Shown: positions 25,370 through 31,540 of the stretch, piece by piece
Position numbering within the stretch: the first letter of the stretch is position 1
How the letters are laid out: the number at the start of each line of letters is the position of its first letter
NCBI RefSeq assembly: GCF_032854445.1
Contig: NC_088295.1
Span: forward strand, 47,295,385-47,355,384
Source of the DNA: Liolophura sinensis
Taxonomy: Eukaryota > Mollusca > Polyplacophora > Chitonida > Chitonidae
DNA: 60,000 nucleotides
Reading direction: 5' to 3'
Notes under the pieces: model-generated
What the model saw: only the letters and a program-made list of their open reading frames with translations
What the model was told of the DNA's origin: nothing
The model's database searches: none
Program-made: the position numbers and the translations under genes

Positions 25370-25549
25370 ATGCAAATGTTGTTTCCGGCTACTGTAAATA
25401 AATATGGTAACGTGTGAACCGTAATCACATGGTAATGTATCTAAAAGAAAAATCTGCCAAGTGCGACACTAATCGACATATGGGGAAAAAAATGAAGTGC
25501 TCTGCTTCTGTATAATATTGCTGTGTTCTTTAATTTTTCAGATTCTTGA
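801..25549 (+). CDS. CAP-domain protein with 13 EGF-like and 6 ShKT-like modules (25 exons, 5' end missing)
   Basis: Probable secreted, disulfide-rich protein; molecular role unknown. Exons: 801-983, 1388-1484, 2204-2364, 5259-5350, 5760-5842, 6077-6175, 7090-7191, 7653-7754, 8495-8611, 9106-9207, 9716-9829, 10217-10318, 10563-10664, 11190-11294, 14123-14236, 15082-15183, 16483-16584, 17171-17284, 17666-17767, 18151-18252, 18915-19028, 19359-19460, 23358-23459, 23626-23739, 25542-25549. They sum to 2637 nt, 878 codons plus stop, with all phases agreeing and AG/GT borders throughout. Exons 1-5 carry a CAP domain; exons 6-24 are phase 1-1 single-module exons. CRISP proteins are known to join CAP to a ShKT-type domain; here the idea is expanded with EGF modules. 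No signal peptide is seen: exon 1 opens in frame at a splice acceptor, so one or more 5' exons lie upstream. No transmembrane segment is seen. Confidence 0.85.
1388..1484 (+). CDS. Exon 2: CAP domain, WDDELAKIAEKWAKQC segment
   Basis: Phase 0 to 1. The acceptor ATCACCAG is placed so that YWDDELAKIAEKWAKQC directly follows NMMKM of exon 1, as in other CAP proteins; an AG 16 bases upstream gives the wrong phase. Includes the His of the CVVGHES motif, one of the usual CAP cavity residues. Donor GTATAA at 1485, close to the start of a 44-bp tandem repeat at 1514. Confidence 0.8.
1514..1689 (+). repeat. 44-bp tandem repeat, 4 copies
   Basis: Four head-to-tail units of 44 bp begin at 1514, 1558, 1602 and 1646, each with GTCTAGTCAAAGGCATGCCA. 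Units differ at only a few positions, so the array is young. It lies in the intron after exon 2. Confidence 0.95.
2204..2364 (+). CDS. Exon 3: CAP domain core with GHYTQ
   Basis: Phase 1 to 0. Contains GQNGAFGYASWDGAVEGWY, then WREIGHYTQ, the CAP signature with its conserved His, followed by donor GTGGGT. The WYQEV Glu is present. The position usually occupied by Glu in the GEN motif of CAP proteins is Gln here (PGQN), so the classical His/Glu cavity is incomplete. Confidence 0.88.
3029..3288 (+). repeat. Full-length tRNA-derived SINE (family 1) with target-site duplication
   Basis: Starts GGGGCCTCCG with an A-box-like TGGTCAGTTGG and a B-box-like GAGTTCAAGTCC, then a conserved body (CTGCGGATGGTCGTGGG, CATAATGCTGGCCGCCGTCG) and an AAT-rich tail. 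Flanked by an 11-bp direct repeat, AAAATGCTGTC, at 3018-3028 and 3289-3299. The shared body resembles what has been described as the MetaSINE superfamily, from memory. Confidence 0.88.
3340..3545 (+). repeat. Unclassified 0.4-kb repeat (family 4), copy A
   Basis: Diverged copy sharing the ordered blocks of a repeat best seen at 28012-28472: a CATTCG-type start, a run close to AATAATCGCAAGGCCA, CCAAAACAACG, and an AAGCGG..AACAG segment. Confidence 0.5.
4580..4880 (+). repeat. SINE-like repeat (family 3) copy
   Basis: Shares with 6655-6850 the blocks GGTCTTGGACATGCAGTTTG, CTCTCACAC, CGCTCGTA..GCGGTTTGCG and a tail GACGTTAAACAACAATCA. Reading frames across it are repeat artefacts. Confidence 0.5.
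5259..5350 (+). CDS. Exon 4: CAP domain C-terminal signature
   Basis: Phase 0 to 2. Encodes SVLIGCGFARC and then NHYFCNYL, matching the CAP pattern IGCG followed by a Y-x-CNY motif. The Trp normally found just after GHYTQ is missing; the exon begins LATAS. Preceded by a 2.9-kb intron holding a full SINE. Confidence 0.85.
5760..5842 (+). CDS. Exon 5: end of CAP domain and Cys-rich hinge
   Basis: Phase 2 to 1. Encodes RPYNEGRSCANCPNSCVG, resembling the short Cys-rich segment that ends many CAP domains (PY-x-x-G-x-x-C-x-x-C). From here on every exon is phase 1-1. Confidence 0.8.
6077..6175 (+). CDS. Exon 6: EGF-like module 1
   Basis: 99 nt, phase 1-1, six Cys in the EGF spacing (C-x4-C, then C-x-C-x-C, final C after a P-W-F-G-P stretch). 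Acceptor TTACAG, donor GTAAGT. Confidence 0.8.
6385..6595 (+). repeat. Unclassified repeat (family 4), copy B
   Basis: Contains AAACAGACATTCGTTTACCA, then TAATAATCGCAAGGCCAG and CCAAAACAACGTTCAA, matching the 28-kb and 30-kb copies in order. Confidence 0.6.
6655..6850 (+). repeat. SINE-like repeat (family 3) with tRNA-like head
   Basis: A-box-like TGGTCTAGTGGT and B-box-like GGTTCAAACC sit about 50 bp apart, followed by CTTGGACAAGAAGTTTGTAG. A diverged relative is near 56610-56760. Confidence 0.6.
7090..7191 (+). CDS. Exon 7: EGF-like module 2
   Basis: 102 nt, phase 1-1. Has C-x4-C-ENGGALN, then CSCSC and FVGDRC, the typical six-Cys EGF layout. Confidence 0.85.
7505..7562 (+). repeat. SINE family 1 tail fragment
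   Basis: CGTCATCGTATAAGTGAAAT followed by GGTGTAAAACTTGAATCAAA matches the SINE 3' end only. Confidence 0.6.
7653..7754 (+). CDS. Exon 8: EGF-like module 3
   Basis: 102 nt, phase 1-1. Six Cys: C-x4-C-QNDGK, CTCSC, FSGEAC. One N-x-T glycosylation sequon (ENCT). Donor GTGAGT. Confidence 0.85.
8495..8611 (+). CDS. Exon 9: ShKT-like module 1
   Basis: 117 nt, phase 1-1. Six Cys in ShKT spacing with the landmarks DPYYCGTVW, SFC, DCAIMCGLC. ShKT modules can bind ion channels in some families, but nothing here shows that activity. Confidence 0.85.
9106..9207 (+). CDS. Exon 10: EGF-like module 4
   Basis: 102 nt, phase 1-1; PCGGKSCQNNGLLN, then CQCSC and FTGNLC. Confidence 0.85.
9716..9829 (+). CDS. 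Exon 11: ShKT-like module 2
   Basis: 114 nt, phase 1-1; DPEYCGTQW, NFC, DCPYMCGIC. Six Cys kept. Donor GTAATT. Confidence 0.87.
10217..10318 (+). CDS. Exon 12: EGF-like module 5
   Basis: 102 nt, phase 1-1; CSGKKCLNNGKLDIDTC, then a KCEC pair and final C after YIGTA. Very like modules on exons 19 and 22. Confidence 0.87.
10563..10664 (+). CDS. Exon 13: EGF-like module 6
   Basis: 102 nt, phase 1-1; CRGIVCQNGGSVNFRTC, RCSC, YTGSYC. Confidence 0.87.
11190..11294 (+). CDS. Exon 14: EGF-like module 7
   Basis: 105 nt, phase 1-1; CPGIICQNGGTLTNFQSC, KCSC, YTGDRC. The next intron carries Tc1-like copy 1 and SINE fragments. Confidence 0.87.
11653..12888 (-). mobile_element. Tc1/mariner-like transposon copy 1, internally deleted
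   Basis: Inverted terminal repeats: left AACTGACGGCC followed by AGAAACTTTA, right TAAAGTTTC and GTCGTCAGTT. On the minus strand fragments of a Tc1-like transposase are readable: an N-terminal HTH region (about 12564-12328, with IASTFGCPRVIVSNL and RPRTGRPR), a middle part with VVFTDESRFHLF (12324-12118), then a decayed stretch with WGGICGE-like residues. The segment for the C-terminal catalytic part is absent compared with copy 2. Frameshifted and non-functional as coding DNA. Confidence 0.85.
12118..12564 (-). pseudogene. Tc1-like transposase remnant (copy 1)
   Basis: Two broken pieces in different frames: helix-turn-helix with a GRPR motif, and a catalytic-core piece with TDESRF (the D of the DDE triad region). 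Stops and a deletion downstream remove the last acidic residue region. Confidence 0.8.
12970..13275 (-). repeat. 149-bp tandem duplication of SINE head plus flank
   Basis: CTCACAGCGACC recurs at 12970 and 13119, each followed by the reversed tRNA-like head ending GCCACGGAGGCCCC, CTACCTAAGGTATAA and TTCAATTAATTATTAAACTT. The duplicated unit includes non-SINE flank, so it arose after insertion. Confidence 0.85.
14123..14236 (+). CDS. Exon 15: ShKT-like module 3
   Basis: 114 nt, phase 1-1; EWYCGSVW, VC, KCPIMCGIC. Six Cys; the most divergent of the six ShKT modules (VCRLYANGRKK in place of the FC...F/Y-x-NV seen in the others). Confidence 0.83.
15082..15183 (+). CDS. Exon 16: EGF-like module 8
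   Basis: 102 nt, phase 1-1; PCSGKTCRNDGELNVKTC, then GCEC and FTGERC. Confidence 0.86.
15530..15766 (-). repeat. SINE family 1 copy with 16-bp target-site duplication
   Basis: Reverse orientation, body intact, 5' head cut short at ACCGACTGAG. Flanked by CAATTAACTCATTTAT at 15514-15529 and 15767-15782. Confidence 0.88.
15783..16335 (+). other. CpG-rich segment with CRE-like and CCAAT-like sites and a short ORF
   Basis: Base composition differs from the AT-rich surroundings. TGACGTCA occurs at about 15812 and again at about 16192. Three ATTGG (inverted CCAAT) motifs cluster at about 16233-16257, upstream of CTATACTTC. An 82-codon frame (15805-16053) has the look of a helical region (MQSILHDTTLSNDEKIQRYH), unrecognised. 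Could be an unknown mobile-element or viral-like fragment, or a promoter; position is inside an intron of the CAP gene. Confidence 0.4.
16483..16584 (+). CDS. Exon 17: EGF-like module 9
   Basis: 102 nt, phase 1-1; CSGRKCQNGGQMDFRSC, KCSC, YSGDLC. Close to exon 23. Confidence 0.87.
17171..17284 (+). CDS. Exon 18: ShKT-like module 4
   Basis: 114 nt, phase 1-1; EPFYCGTEW, DFC, ECPFMCGVC. Six Cys intact. Confidence 0.87.
17365..17430 (+). repeat. SINE family 1 tail fragment
   Basis: CCGTCGTATAAGAGAAATAT followed by CTTGAGCACGGCGTAAAACT. Confidence 0.7.
17666..17767 (+). CDS. Exon 19: EGF-like module 10
   Basis: 102 nt, phase 1-1; PCRGKKCLNNGRLDVDSC, RCEC, YTGDKC. The donor needed for phase is GAG|GTTGGT, a weak match; GTAAAC four bases downstream is stronger but would break the frame with exon 20. 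Confidence 0.82.
18151..18252 (+). CDS. Exon 20: EGF-like module 11
   Basis: 102 nt, phase 1-1; CPRADCKNGGVLDFKTC, TCSC, YTGKFC. Confidence 0.87.
18915..19028 (+). CDS. Exon 21: ShKT-like module 5
   Basis: 114 nt, phase 1-1; EPFYCGTQW, NFC, ECPIMCGLC. Confidence 0.87.
19078..19240 (-). repeat. Degenerate SINE family 1 copy
   Basis: Tail-like TTTATTTATTTTACTAATTTGATTG at the left joins directly to the middle (GAGCCTGG, CTACCGGAGAGGAAGTTAGC) and head-like GCAACCGCATTGTTGAGAGG, with an internal deletion. Confidence 0.65.
19359..19460 (+). CDS. Exon 22: EGF-like module 12
   Basis: 102 nt, phase 1-1; PCKGKKCLNNGVLDVDSC, KCNC, YKGSVC. Nearly the same as exon 19. Followed by the largest intron (3.9 kb), which holds the foldback element. 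Confidence 0.87.
19623..21607. mobile_element. 2-kb foldback element in intron 22
   Basis: Two inverted arms of about 700-900 bp. Left outer end AGCTCGGTAAAGTTGGCAC (from 19623) mirrors the right end at 21589-21607; inner blocks mirror in order, e.g. TAACCGGCC (left) with GGCCGGTTA (right), TGTCAAAGGGCATTTCGTTT with its complement at about 21165, and AGAAGCAACGCAAGTCGCAG with its complement near 21075. Each outer tip is itself a palindrome of about 130 bp. Arms contain diverged internal units starting GCAAGTCGCAGACG at about 20143, 20337, 20473 and 20655. No transposase is seen. Confidence 0.85.
21874..21964. repeat. Near-perfect hairpin, 43-bp arms
   Basis: Arms 21874-21916 and 21922-21964 match at 41 of 43 positions around a 5-base ACCCC loop. 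The core is GACAGGTGCCGACTTGAAAT and its complement. Could be a tiny inverted-repeat element or, if transcribed, a long hairpin RNA. Confidence 0.9.
23358..23459 (+). CDS. Exon 23: EGF-like module 13
   Basis: 102 nt, phase 1-1; CPGRKCQNGGKMDFSTC, KCSC, and a final WC. Acceptor TCCACAG. Confidence 0.87.
23626..23739 (+). CDS. Exon 24: ShKT-like module 6
   Basis: 114 nt, phase 1-1; DPYYCGKEW, SFC, DCPYMCGLC. Last recognisable module. Donor GTAAGT. Confidence 0.87.
23884..24027 (-). repeat. Truncated SINE family 1 copy
   Basis: GATTGGTGTTTACGCCGTAC through GGCCAGCGCGGGAGGAAAAC to CTTCCGACGTACGGCCGG; tRNA head absent. Confidence 0.85.
25305..25371. repeat. (AAAT)n/(TTTA)n microsatellite
   Basis: A short TTTATTTATTTATT run turns into a long AATAAATAAATAAA run, giving a self-complementary simple repeat. 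Confidence 0.95.
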
Positions 25550-25740
25550 CCTCTGTTCCCAATCCGCAGGATGTCGTCTTGGCTGAAGTCTACCGACACA
25601 AAACGAGCATCTGTACAAACAATGTTTAAGAAGTATTACAAGAGAACTATCGTCTAACATTTTATATTGACCAGTATTACCTCTCCCGATTTGAAAATAT
25701 TTGTTATACAACTGTAATAAACTGACGGGCAAAATAAACT
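25542..25740 (+). CDS. Exon 25: stop codon and 3' UTR
   Basis: A TTTTTCAG acceptor ends at 25541; the frame from exon 24 reads two residues (NS) and stops at TGA 25547-25549. The rest would be 3' UTR. AATAAA signals occur at 25716-25721 and 25733-25738, inside a stretch resembling a Tc1-like terminal repeat. The end is inferred from splice and frame logic only. Confidence 0.6.
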
Positions 25741-25798
25741 TTACAAAGAGTTTATTAGACTGGTGTTTCACACCGTACTGAATAATATTTCAGTTATA
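25716..25798. repeat. Extra Tc1-like terminal repeat plus SINE tail fragment
   Basis: AATAAACTGACGGGCAAAAT (from 25716) resembles the terminal repeat of the Tc1-like element that starts properly at 25799; between them is a 47-bp SINE tail (TTAGACTGGTGTTTCAC... to CAGTTATA). Confidence 0.65.
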
Positions 25799-27015
25799 AA
25801 CTGACGGCCAAAAGAAACTTTAAAAAGAGTTCAAATCAATTTATTTTGCCAAAGCAAAAAACAGGATGCCTGAAGTTTAATATATTGAAAAGACCAATGA
25901 CTTAAGATAGTGAAAGTCTTGAGTAAGAACGGACAAAGCAGCCCTCAAATCATTTTACAAGTGAACAAACAGAGCAGGGGTAGAAAAATATCCATTCCAT
26001 CTTGGGTAACAATGGGCAGAGTATACAAAAAGTTGATTTTTTAAAAATCAATCAAAACCAATCAGTATCACCCTTGCTTCAATGTATACAAAAACTCTCC
26101 GACACAGAAAAAGTCAGTCGTCTGATGAGATGACGAGGGATTCGTTGCCATTCATCTTGGAGAGCGAGTGCCAGTTCTTGTCGGTTGGCTGCAAGGTGTG
26201 GCCGTCGTCTTACACAACGACCCATGATATCCCAAAGGTGTTCTATGGGGGACATATCTGGGGAACTGCACGTTTGACGTCGTTCACGTCCAGAAAGCTC
26301 TGCACAACTCGAGCTGTATGGGGTCTGGCGTTGTCATGCTGGTACAGGACACCACGTGGCTGCTGTTGAAGGAATGACAGCACAACGGGACGTAGACTTT
26401 CATCCACGTAACGTTGAGCTGTTAGGTTTCCGTAGATGATGACCAGTGGTGTCCGTTCCTCTCCACAAATCCCACCCTACACCATCACGCTGCCGCCACC
26501 AAACGGTACTACCTTTTGGACGCATGATGCGGTTGTTTGTTTGCCTCAGTTTGTTTGTAGTTACCCTAGGCCTGTTTTTGGCCTGTCCGATGTATGCCCT
26601 GTCTGTCTGTAAAGCTGCATCAAGTTTGACACAGTTACACGAGGGCAGCCGAAGGTCCTTGCAATGTGGACATGGGAGGCTCCCATGGATACCATACCCA
26701 TGGCCCTCTCGCGTCGTGCTGGATTCAACGGAGGCATTACTTTGGTGGTTTTTAGTCAGTGTGCAAGTCCAGCACACTGTGTGTAACATTTTTAATACAC
26801 TTATTACTTGTAAAGTTGCGTCCATCCATGGGTCACATGACTTTTCAACTTTCTTCGTTGTCTCAAAACAAATTCGTGTGGGCGTATATGACGCTTGTCA
26901 CACATGGGAATATGCTTCGTACAATGTTTTCCAACAATAATTTGGTATTAATTTGCTGAAAAGGCTGGTTAAATTTAACTTATGGAGTCGTAAAGTTTCT
27001 TTTGGCCGTCAGTTT
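25799..27015 (-). mobile_element. Tc1/mariner-like transposon copy 2, internally deleted
   Basis: Left end AACTGACGGCCAAAAGAAAC and right end GTTTCTTTTGGCCGTCAGTT are exact inverted copies, flanked by TA on each side. Minus-strand translation gives transposase pieces: HTH-side residues near 26540-26750, and a C-terminal catalytic part at about 26100-26500 with WGGIC, YQHDNARPHTARVV and a disrupted remainder. The middle part with TDESRF seen in copy 1 is missing. Confidence 0.87.
26100..26760 (-). pseudogene. Tc1-like transposase remnant (copy 2)
   Basis: Fragments in several frames with stops. The HDNARPH motif (second catalytic Asp) is readable; the region expected to carry the third acidic residue is frameshifted. 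About 310 bp are missing in the centre compared with copy 1. Confidence 0.8.
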
Positions 27016-27048
27016 ATAAAGAAAACACGATATCTGTGGGATACTCCT

Positions 27049-27567
27049 CGTTGAAGTAAAAGAAAGCTTAAATATGAGGTAAAATATGAAATATGGTTCA
27101 CCATACAGACAACTGAAAACTATGTATATAAATACTTTCATTTATTTGTTTAGATTTTTAAAGAGTTTTGAAAGGCATTCAATTATTTCAGTTCTATGGT
27201 GGGCTCTATGGGCCATTATGACGGTATTTAGGAACTCTGACGTCACGTCACCTTTTTTCCTGATGTTCATTAGAAGGAAGGAGTTTTTAAGAGCATTACT
27301 GAGAACAGTAATATTTTACTCATGGGTTAATACAGATATTACAACATTCAGTGTCGTGATTAAAGTTGGAAAAACTTCGTGTGACGTCAGAGTTTCTAAA
27401 CTCTGATAGTATGGCCCATAAAGCCCACCTTAAAAGTAAAAAGTTTAAACGGCTTTAACTCTCTTCATTAAAATTTAAAGAAATAAATGAAAGTATATTT
27501 CTACATAGTTTTAAGTTGTCTGTATGCTGAACCTTACTTCATATTTTAGCTTTCTTTTACTTCAATA
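27049..27567. mobile_element. 0.5-kb foldback element
   Basis: Palindromic: left end GTTGAAGTAAAAGAAAGCTT mirrors right end AGCTTTCTTTTACTTCAATA. Inner blocks ACAGACAACTGAAAACTATG, GTGGGCTCTATGGGCCAT and GGAACTCTGACGTCAC are mirrored too. It is packed between Tc1-like copy 2 and the SINE at 27571. A 106-codon frame inside it is a by-product. Confidence 0.85.
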
Positions 27568-27570
27568 TAC

Positions 27571-27828
27571 GGGGCCTCCGTGGCTCAGTTGGTTAGCGCG
27601 CTAGCGCAGCGTAATGACCCAGGAGTCTCTCACCAATGCGGTCGCTGTGTGTTCAAGTCCAGCTTTCTCTCCGGCCGTATGTGGGAAGGTCTGAGAGCAA
27701 ACTGCGGATGGTCGTGGGTTTCCCCCGGGCTGTGCCCGGTTTCCGCCCATCATAATGCTGGCCTCCGTCGTATAAGTGAAATATTCTTGAGTACGGCGTA
27801 AAACACTAATTAAATAAATAAATAAATA
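27571..27828 (+). repeat. Full-length SINE family 1 copy
   Basis: Starts GGGGCCTCCGTGGCTCAGTT (A box TGGCTCAGTTGG), B-box-like GTGTTCAAGTCC, body and AAATAAATAAAT tail all present. Best-preserved copy of the head in the window. Confidence 0.92.
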
Positions 27829-28011
27829 CGTTAAAATAAAAGAAAAATAAAGACAAAATCGATACGAGAAATGCGTTGCTTTTGATATGTTGGGAGAATA
27901 GACTGAAGTTACAAATATAAATATCTGATATATATAGTATGTGCCTTGGGCTGCTTTATAGTACTGGAACTAACAAATTGTATCCAAGCACAGAGAAGAC
28001 AATCTATGCGT

Positions 28012-28472
28012 GGAAACAGACATTCGTATACCATCCGTCAATCAATAAGGACGTTCCTGGTCAATAATCGCAAGGCCAATTTTCAAAACGACGTTTAACA
28101 CAAACTAACAAAGAACTAAGAAAGAAAGAAAGCAGGACGGAATCATACAAAGAGAAGCGGCCAACAGTTTCCAGTGATGTAGGAAAGACGCTACGGATGT
28201 TGTAGACGGCTGAATGAAATCAGTATTCAAATCGTGTACCATGCTAGAATATAAGTTGTCGATAACAAAATATGTATCTCAGTTGCACTTTGATTGCACC
28301 TGTTCATATATCCAAAGTGGCGATCTAGTTCAGCACGATGAAAATATAACCCTTAGCCCCGGGTTGAGCGGAATTAGACACAATCATGAAGCAGAGCGCC
28401 AGAAATTCTGAATACTCTGTCCATATTTACTTACAAGAGACTTGTACTCATGAGGAAACTTAAGAAACTTCG
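28012..28472 (+). repeat. Unclassified repeat (family 4), copy C, longest
   Basis: Runs from CGTGGAAACAGACATTCGTA through AATAATCGCAAGGCCAAT, GAAATCAGTATTCAAATCGT, TTGCACTTTGATTGCACCTG to TCCATATTTACTTACAAGAG. No terminal inverted repeat, tRNA-like head or coding potential is evident. Confidence 0.8.
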
Positions 28473-29029
28473 CGTGAAGGCTGTTTATTTTACTAGAAAC
28501 AAGTAGAGACCGAACTTGCTTGTTGGATTTCAGGTGGGGAACACTGTGTTTGTGAGTGAAGTAGCGCGTCGTTCTCTGTTCAACTCTACAAACAAGTAAA
28601 CAAATTTTTTTCTCTTCCATACATCTAAAACAAATAAAGGTAATGAATTTTGTGAGAAATAAGTGGACTTCTCGAGGTAGCGGTTTTGTCTAATCTAAAC
28701 AGTCATCACTGGTACGGTGTAGTAGACACGTGATTAGGCACATTGATTGATACATGCTTTTGTATTCTCTTTCAATGGGTATATGAACATGTTGACTGTG
28801 CTAGCGTTCTACTCCGTCAAATGAGCGTGTCATTCGTACAGGGTGCTATATTGATTCATACAAACATGGTGTATCTGTCTTTGTGTGTACATAGCTCTTA
28901 TCAGTGAGGTACTAATTGTACACCGTCGGAAAGTACAGCATTAGTTTGATTACAGACACAGTATTATTTCTGGTGCATGAGACGGACAAGAAGTGGTACA
29001 CTTTGCCGATGATATTACCAGGAGTATCG

Positions 29030-29165
29030 TGTCATGACTGTCCTAATTTCTTACTTTGTATACTTTCTTAGTCCTGAAATTGCTCTGGTGATTATTGCCT
29101 TAGAACGTACATTATGGTAAACGATTTGTATACCAGTGTTTGAAAGGAAGCCTAGAGGTAACCAG
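29030..29165 (-). repeat. Unclassified repeat (family 4), copy G, reversed
   Basis: The reverse complement gives CTGGTATACAAATCG, GTACGTTCTAAGGCAATAAT and GGACTAAGAAAGTATACAAA, the front half of the repeat. Confidence 0.55.
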
Positions 29166-29669
29166 AGAAATGACCAGAGTTGTGTAGTCCCAGCATATGA
29201 CATTCCCTATGTTTCAGCGAAGATGTTGAAAGTTGTGGCTAATTTAAAAAAAATACAGAGCCCACTTGAGCAAAAACTGAATTAACGTTTAGGCCAGCCA
29301 TTTAGTCTGGACTTAAGTCTCACAGAATTTATATTAAGATAGCACTTGCATATTTCAAAATTCAGTTCAAATATATTTTGGACAAACCATTAGGAGGGTG
29401 TGGAAACACGGTCGGCGTACGATGCCCCGACCGTCGGTGTACGATCCGGCCAGAATTGCTGTACTATATTGGGCTATAGGATCAACCTGTAAGGTATCAC
29501 AACAATTCAGTCATTGTGTCGTTTAGTATGTAGCCTGAAATGTTTAGCTCTACCTATTCAAAATTACGGCTGTAGTGTGAAAGGCAGAAGCCGTCCAATA
29601 CTATTCCCAAATCAAGATTGAAGGTTACACGAATCAACCAAAAATTCGTCGAATATTAGAGTTTGCATT

Positions 29670-29938
29670 CTTTCGTCTTGCACTCACTTGTCATGCATTC
29701 TCTCGTCATGCACATATGTCATGCATTCTTTCGTAATGCACTCAATTGTCATGTATTCTCACGTCATGAATGCACTTGTCATGGATTCTCTCGCCATGCA
29801 CTCACTCGTCATGTATTCTCTCACCATGCATTTATTCGTCATGTGTTTTCTCGTCATGTACTCACCTGCCATGCATTCTCTCAAAATGTACTCACTTGTC
29901 ATGTATTCTCTCGTCATGCACTCACTTTTCAAACACTC
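29670..29938. repeat. 30-bp minisatellite, about nine units
   Basis: Units of 30 bp, each two 15-bp halves (GTCATGTATTCTCTC and GTCATGCACTCACTT with variants). Because 30 is a multiple of 3, several frames on both strands stay open and give periodic Met/His/Ser-rich translations; these are not taken as genes. Confidence 0.93.
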
Positions 29939-30244
29939 AGACCCATTCTTCGAGTTCTTCGATGGAAAGGCGCTACTATCCAATTTACACATGGGAGGTA
30001 ATAACATGGCGGTAATACCAGCGTATGTTTACGCCACGTAGCCGTTACGCGGAGTGCGTCAGTCTGCATACGCAGAACGGGTCATAACTGGCATACACAA
30101 AGCACATGATCACTAATTATGTCTGTAAACTACAGTGTTACATTTTGATGAAGCTGATCAATTCTGGTATATTTGTATTTATATTTTTACTTATGTATAA
30201 GCTGGCGGCTTGAAACTATGTCCGGGTCCATGTAAAGTTTCAAT

Positions 30245-30713
30245 CAGTCGTGGAAACAGACATTCGTATACAAGACGTTCCAATAAGGACGTTCCAGGTC
30301 AATAATGGCAAGGCCAGTTCCCTAAGACGTCGCAGAATTTAAACCACAAAAGAACTAAGTAAGCATATATAGTACGAAAATAGGACGTCATGCAAAGCGA
30401 AGCAGTCAACAGTTTTTAATGATGGAAAGACGCAAGGTATGTTTTAGCCCACTGAGTGAAATCAGTATTCAGACCGTGTAGAATATCACTTGTCGACAAC
30501 AAAATATATATGTATCTCTCTTGCGTTTTGATTGCAACTTTTCATACATCCCACGTGGCGATCTAATTCAGCACGATGATCATACAGCCCCTAGTCCAGG
30601 GTTATGTGGAATTTGGCACAATCATGAAGCACAGCGACAGAGATTCTAGACGCTCTGTCCATATTTACTTACAAGAGAATTATACTCATTGTAAAACTTA
30701 AGAAACTTTGGAA
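30245..30713 (+). repeat. Unclassified repeat (family 4), copy D
   Basis: Matches copy C over its full length, starting CGTGGAAACAGACATTCGTA and ending TCCATATTTACTTACAAGAG plus about 40 bp more. The two lie 2.2 kb apart in the same orientation. Confidence 0.8.
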
Positions 30714-31362
30714 TATAATTTCACCGAATTTCAAATAGATGTTATTAATGAGAAATTGAAGCAAATCAATAAACATGGAAACATCCCATGAATGGTTACC
30801 CTTGTATTTAGTGGAACAGTTTTTGAACATTGCCACATACATTTTTTTGTCTCGCAGCGGAAAAATAATCCGGTCATGCGCACCCAAAACAGGTATCTCG
30901 CTTGTTTTGGTACATTGCAGCTTTATACGAACGGCTATGGAATGGTTTGTTTGGAGAAAAAGATTCTTTGTCAGGTTTTTAGGAAATAAAGCTCTGGTCA
31001 TCCATACAGTACAGTTGTTACGCATGACAAACACCATGCCCGCATGCTGAATAATCTACCAAACTTATGTAGCCATAAGTGCACGTAGTCTTTTAAGACA
31101 ATATTTATTGAAAGAAGTGTCTCAAAACTAAAACACATTCGCTTGTACTGATTGCGTTGTTTCGTGTAAGGTAAACGTATTTGTATATGTGCTCTATCCA
31201 CCTGACTTCATTTTCCATTTTTCACAACAATGTAAACAAATTTTCAATCTAATTTCAAACAATGACAAAATCGCGATATATTTGTGAAAAATTGAACTTT
31301 GAAATTCTCCTGAGAAGTTTTACATTCATTACCCAATTTGTGTTTAAAAAGTCAGTTTCATA

Positions 31363-31540
31363 ACTTTATTTATTTATTTATTTGATTGGTGTACTCAAGA
31401 GTATTTCACTTATACGGCGGTGGCCAGCATTATGGTGGAAGGAAACCGGGCAGAGCCCGGGGGAAACCCACGACCATCCGCAGGCTGCTGACAGACCTTC
31501 CCACGTACTACCGGAGAGATTTTCATGATACAGTCGCTAT
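31363..31540 (-). repeat. Truncated SINE family 1 copy
   Basis: TTTATTTGATTGGTGTACTC to GACCTTCCCACGTACTACCG; head missing or decayed. Confidence 0.85.

Noticed and set aside
26446-26940. 164-codon plus-strand frame
   Set aside because: Antisense to the Tc1-like transposase remnant; the minus-strand reading has the recognisable motifs.
27571-27665. Genuine tRNA gene
   Set aside because: A and B boxes are present, but the sequence continues into the SINE body and recurs many times; no good acceptor stem is seen.
29663-30041. 112- and 117-codon His/Met-rich proteins
   Set aside because: Products of the 30-bp minisatellite, open in several frames on both strands.
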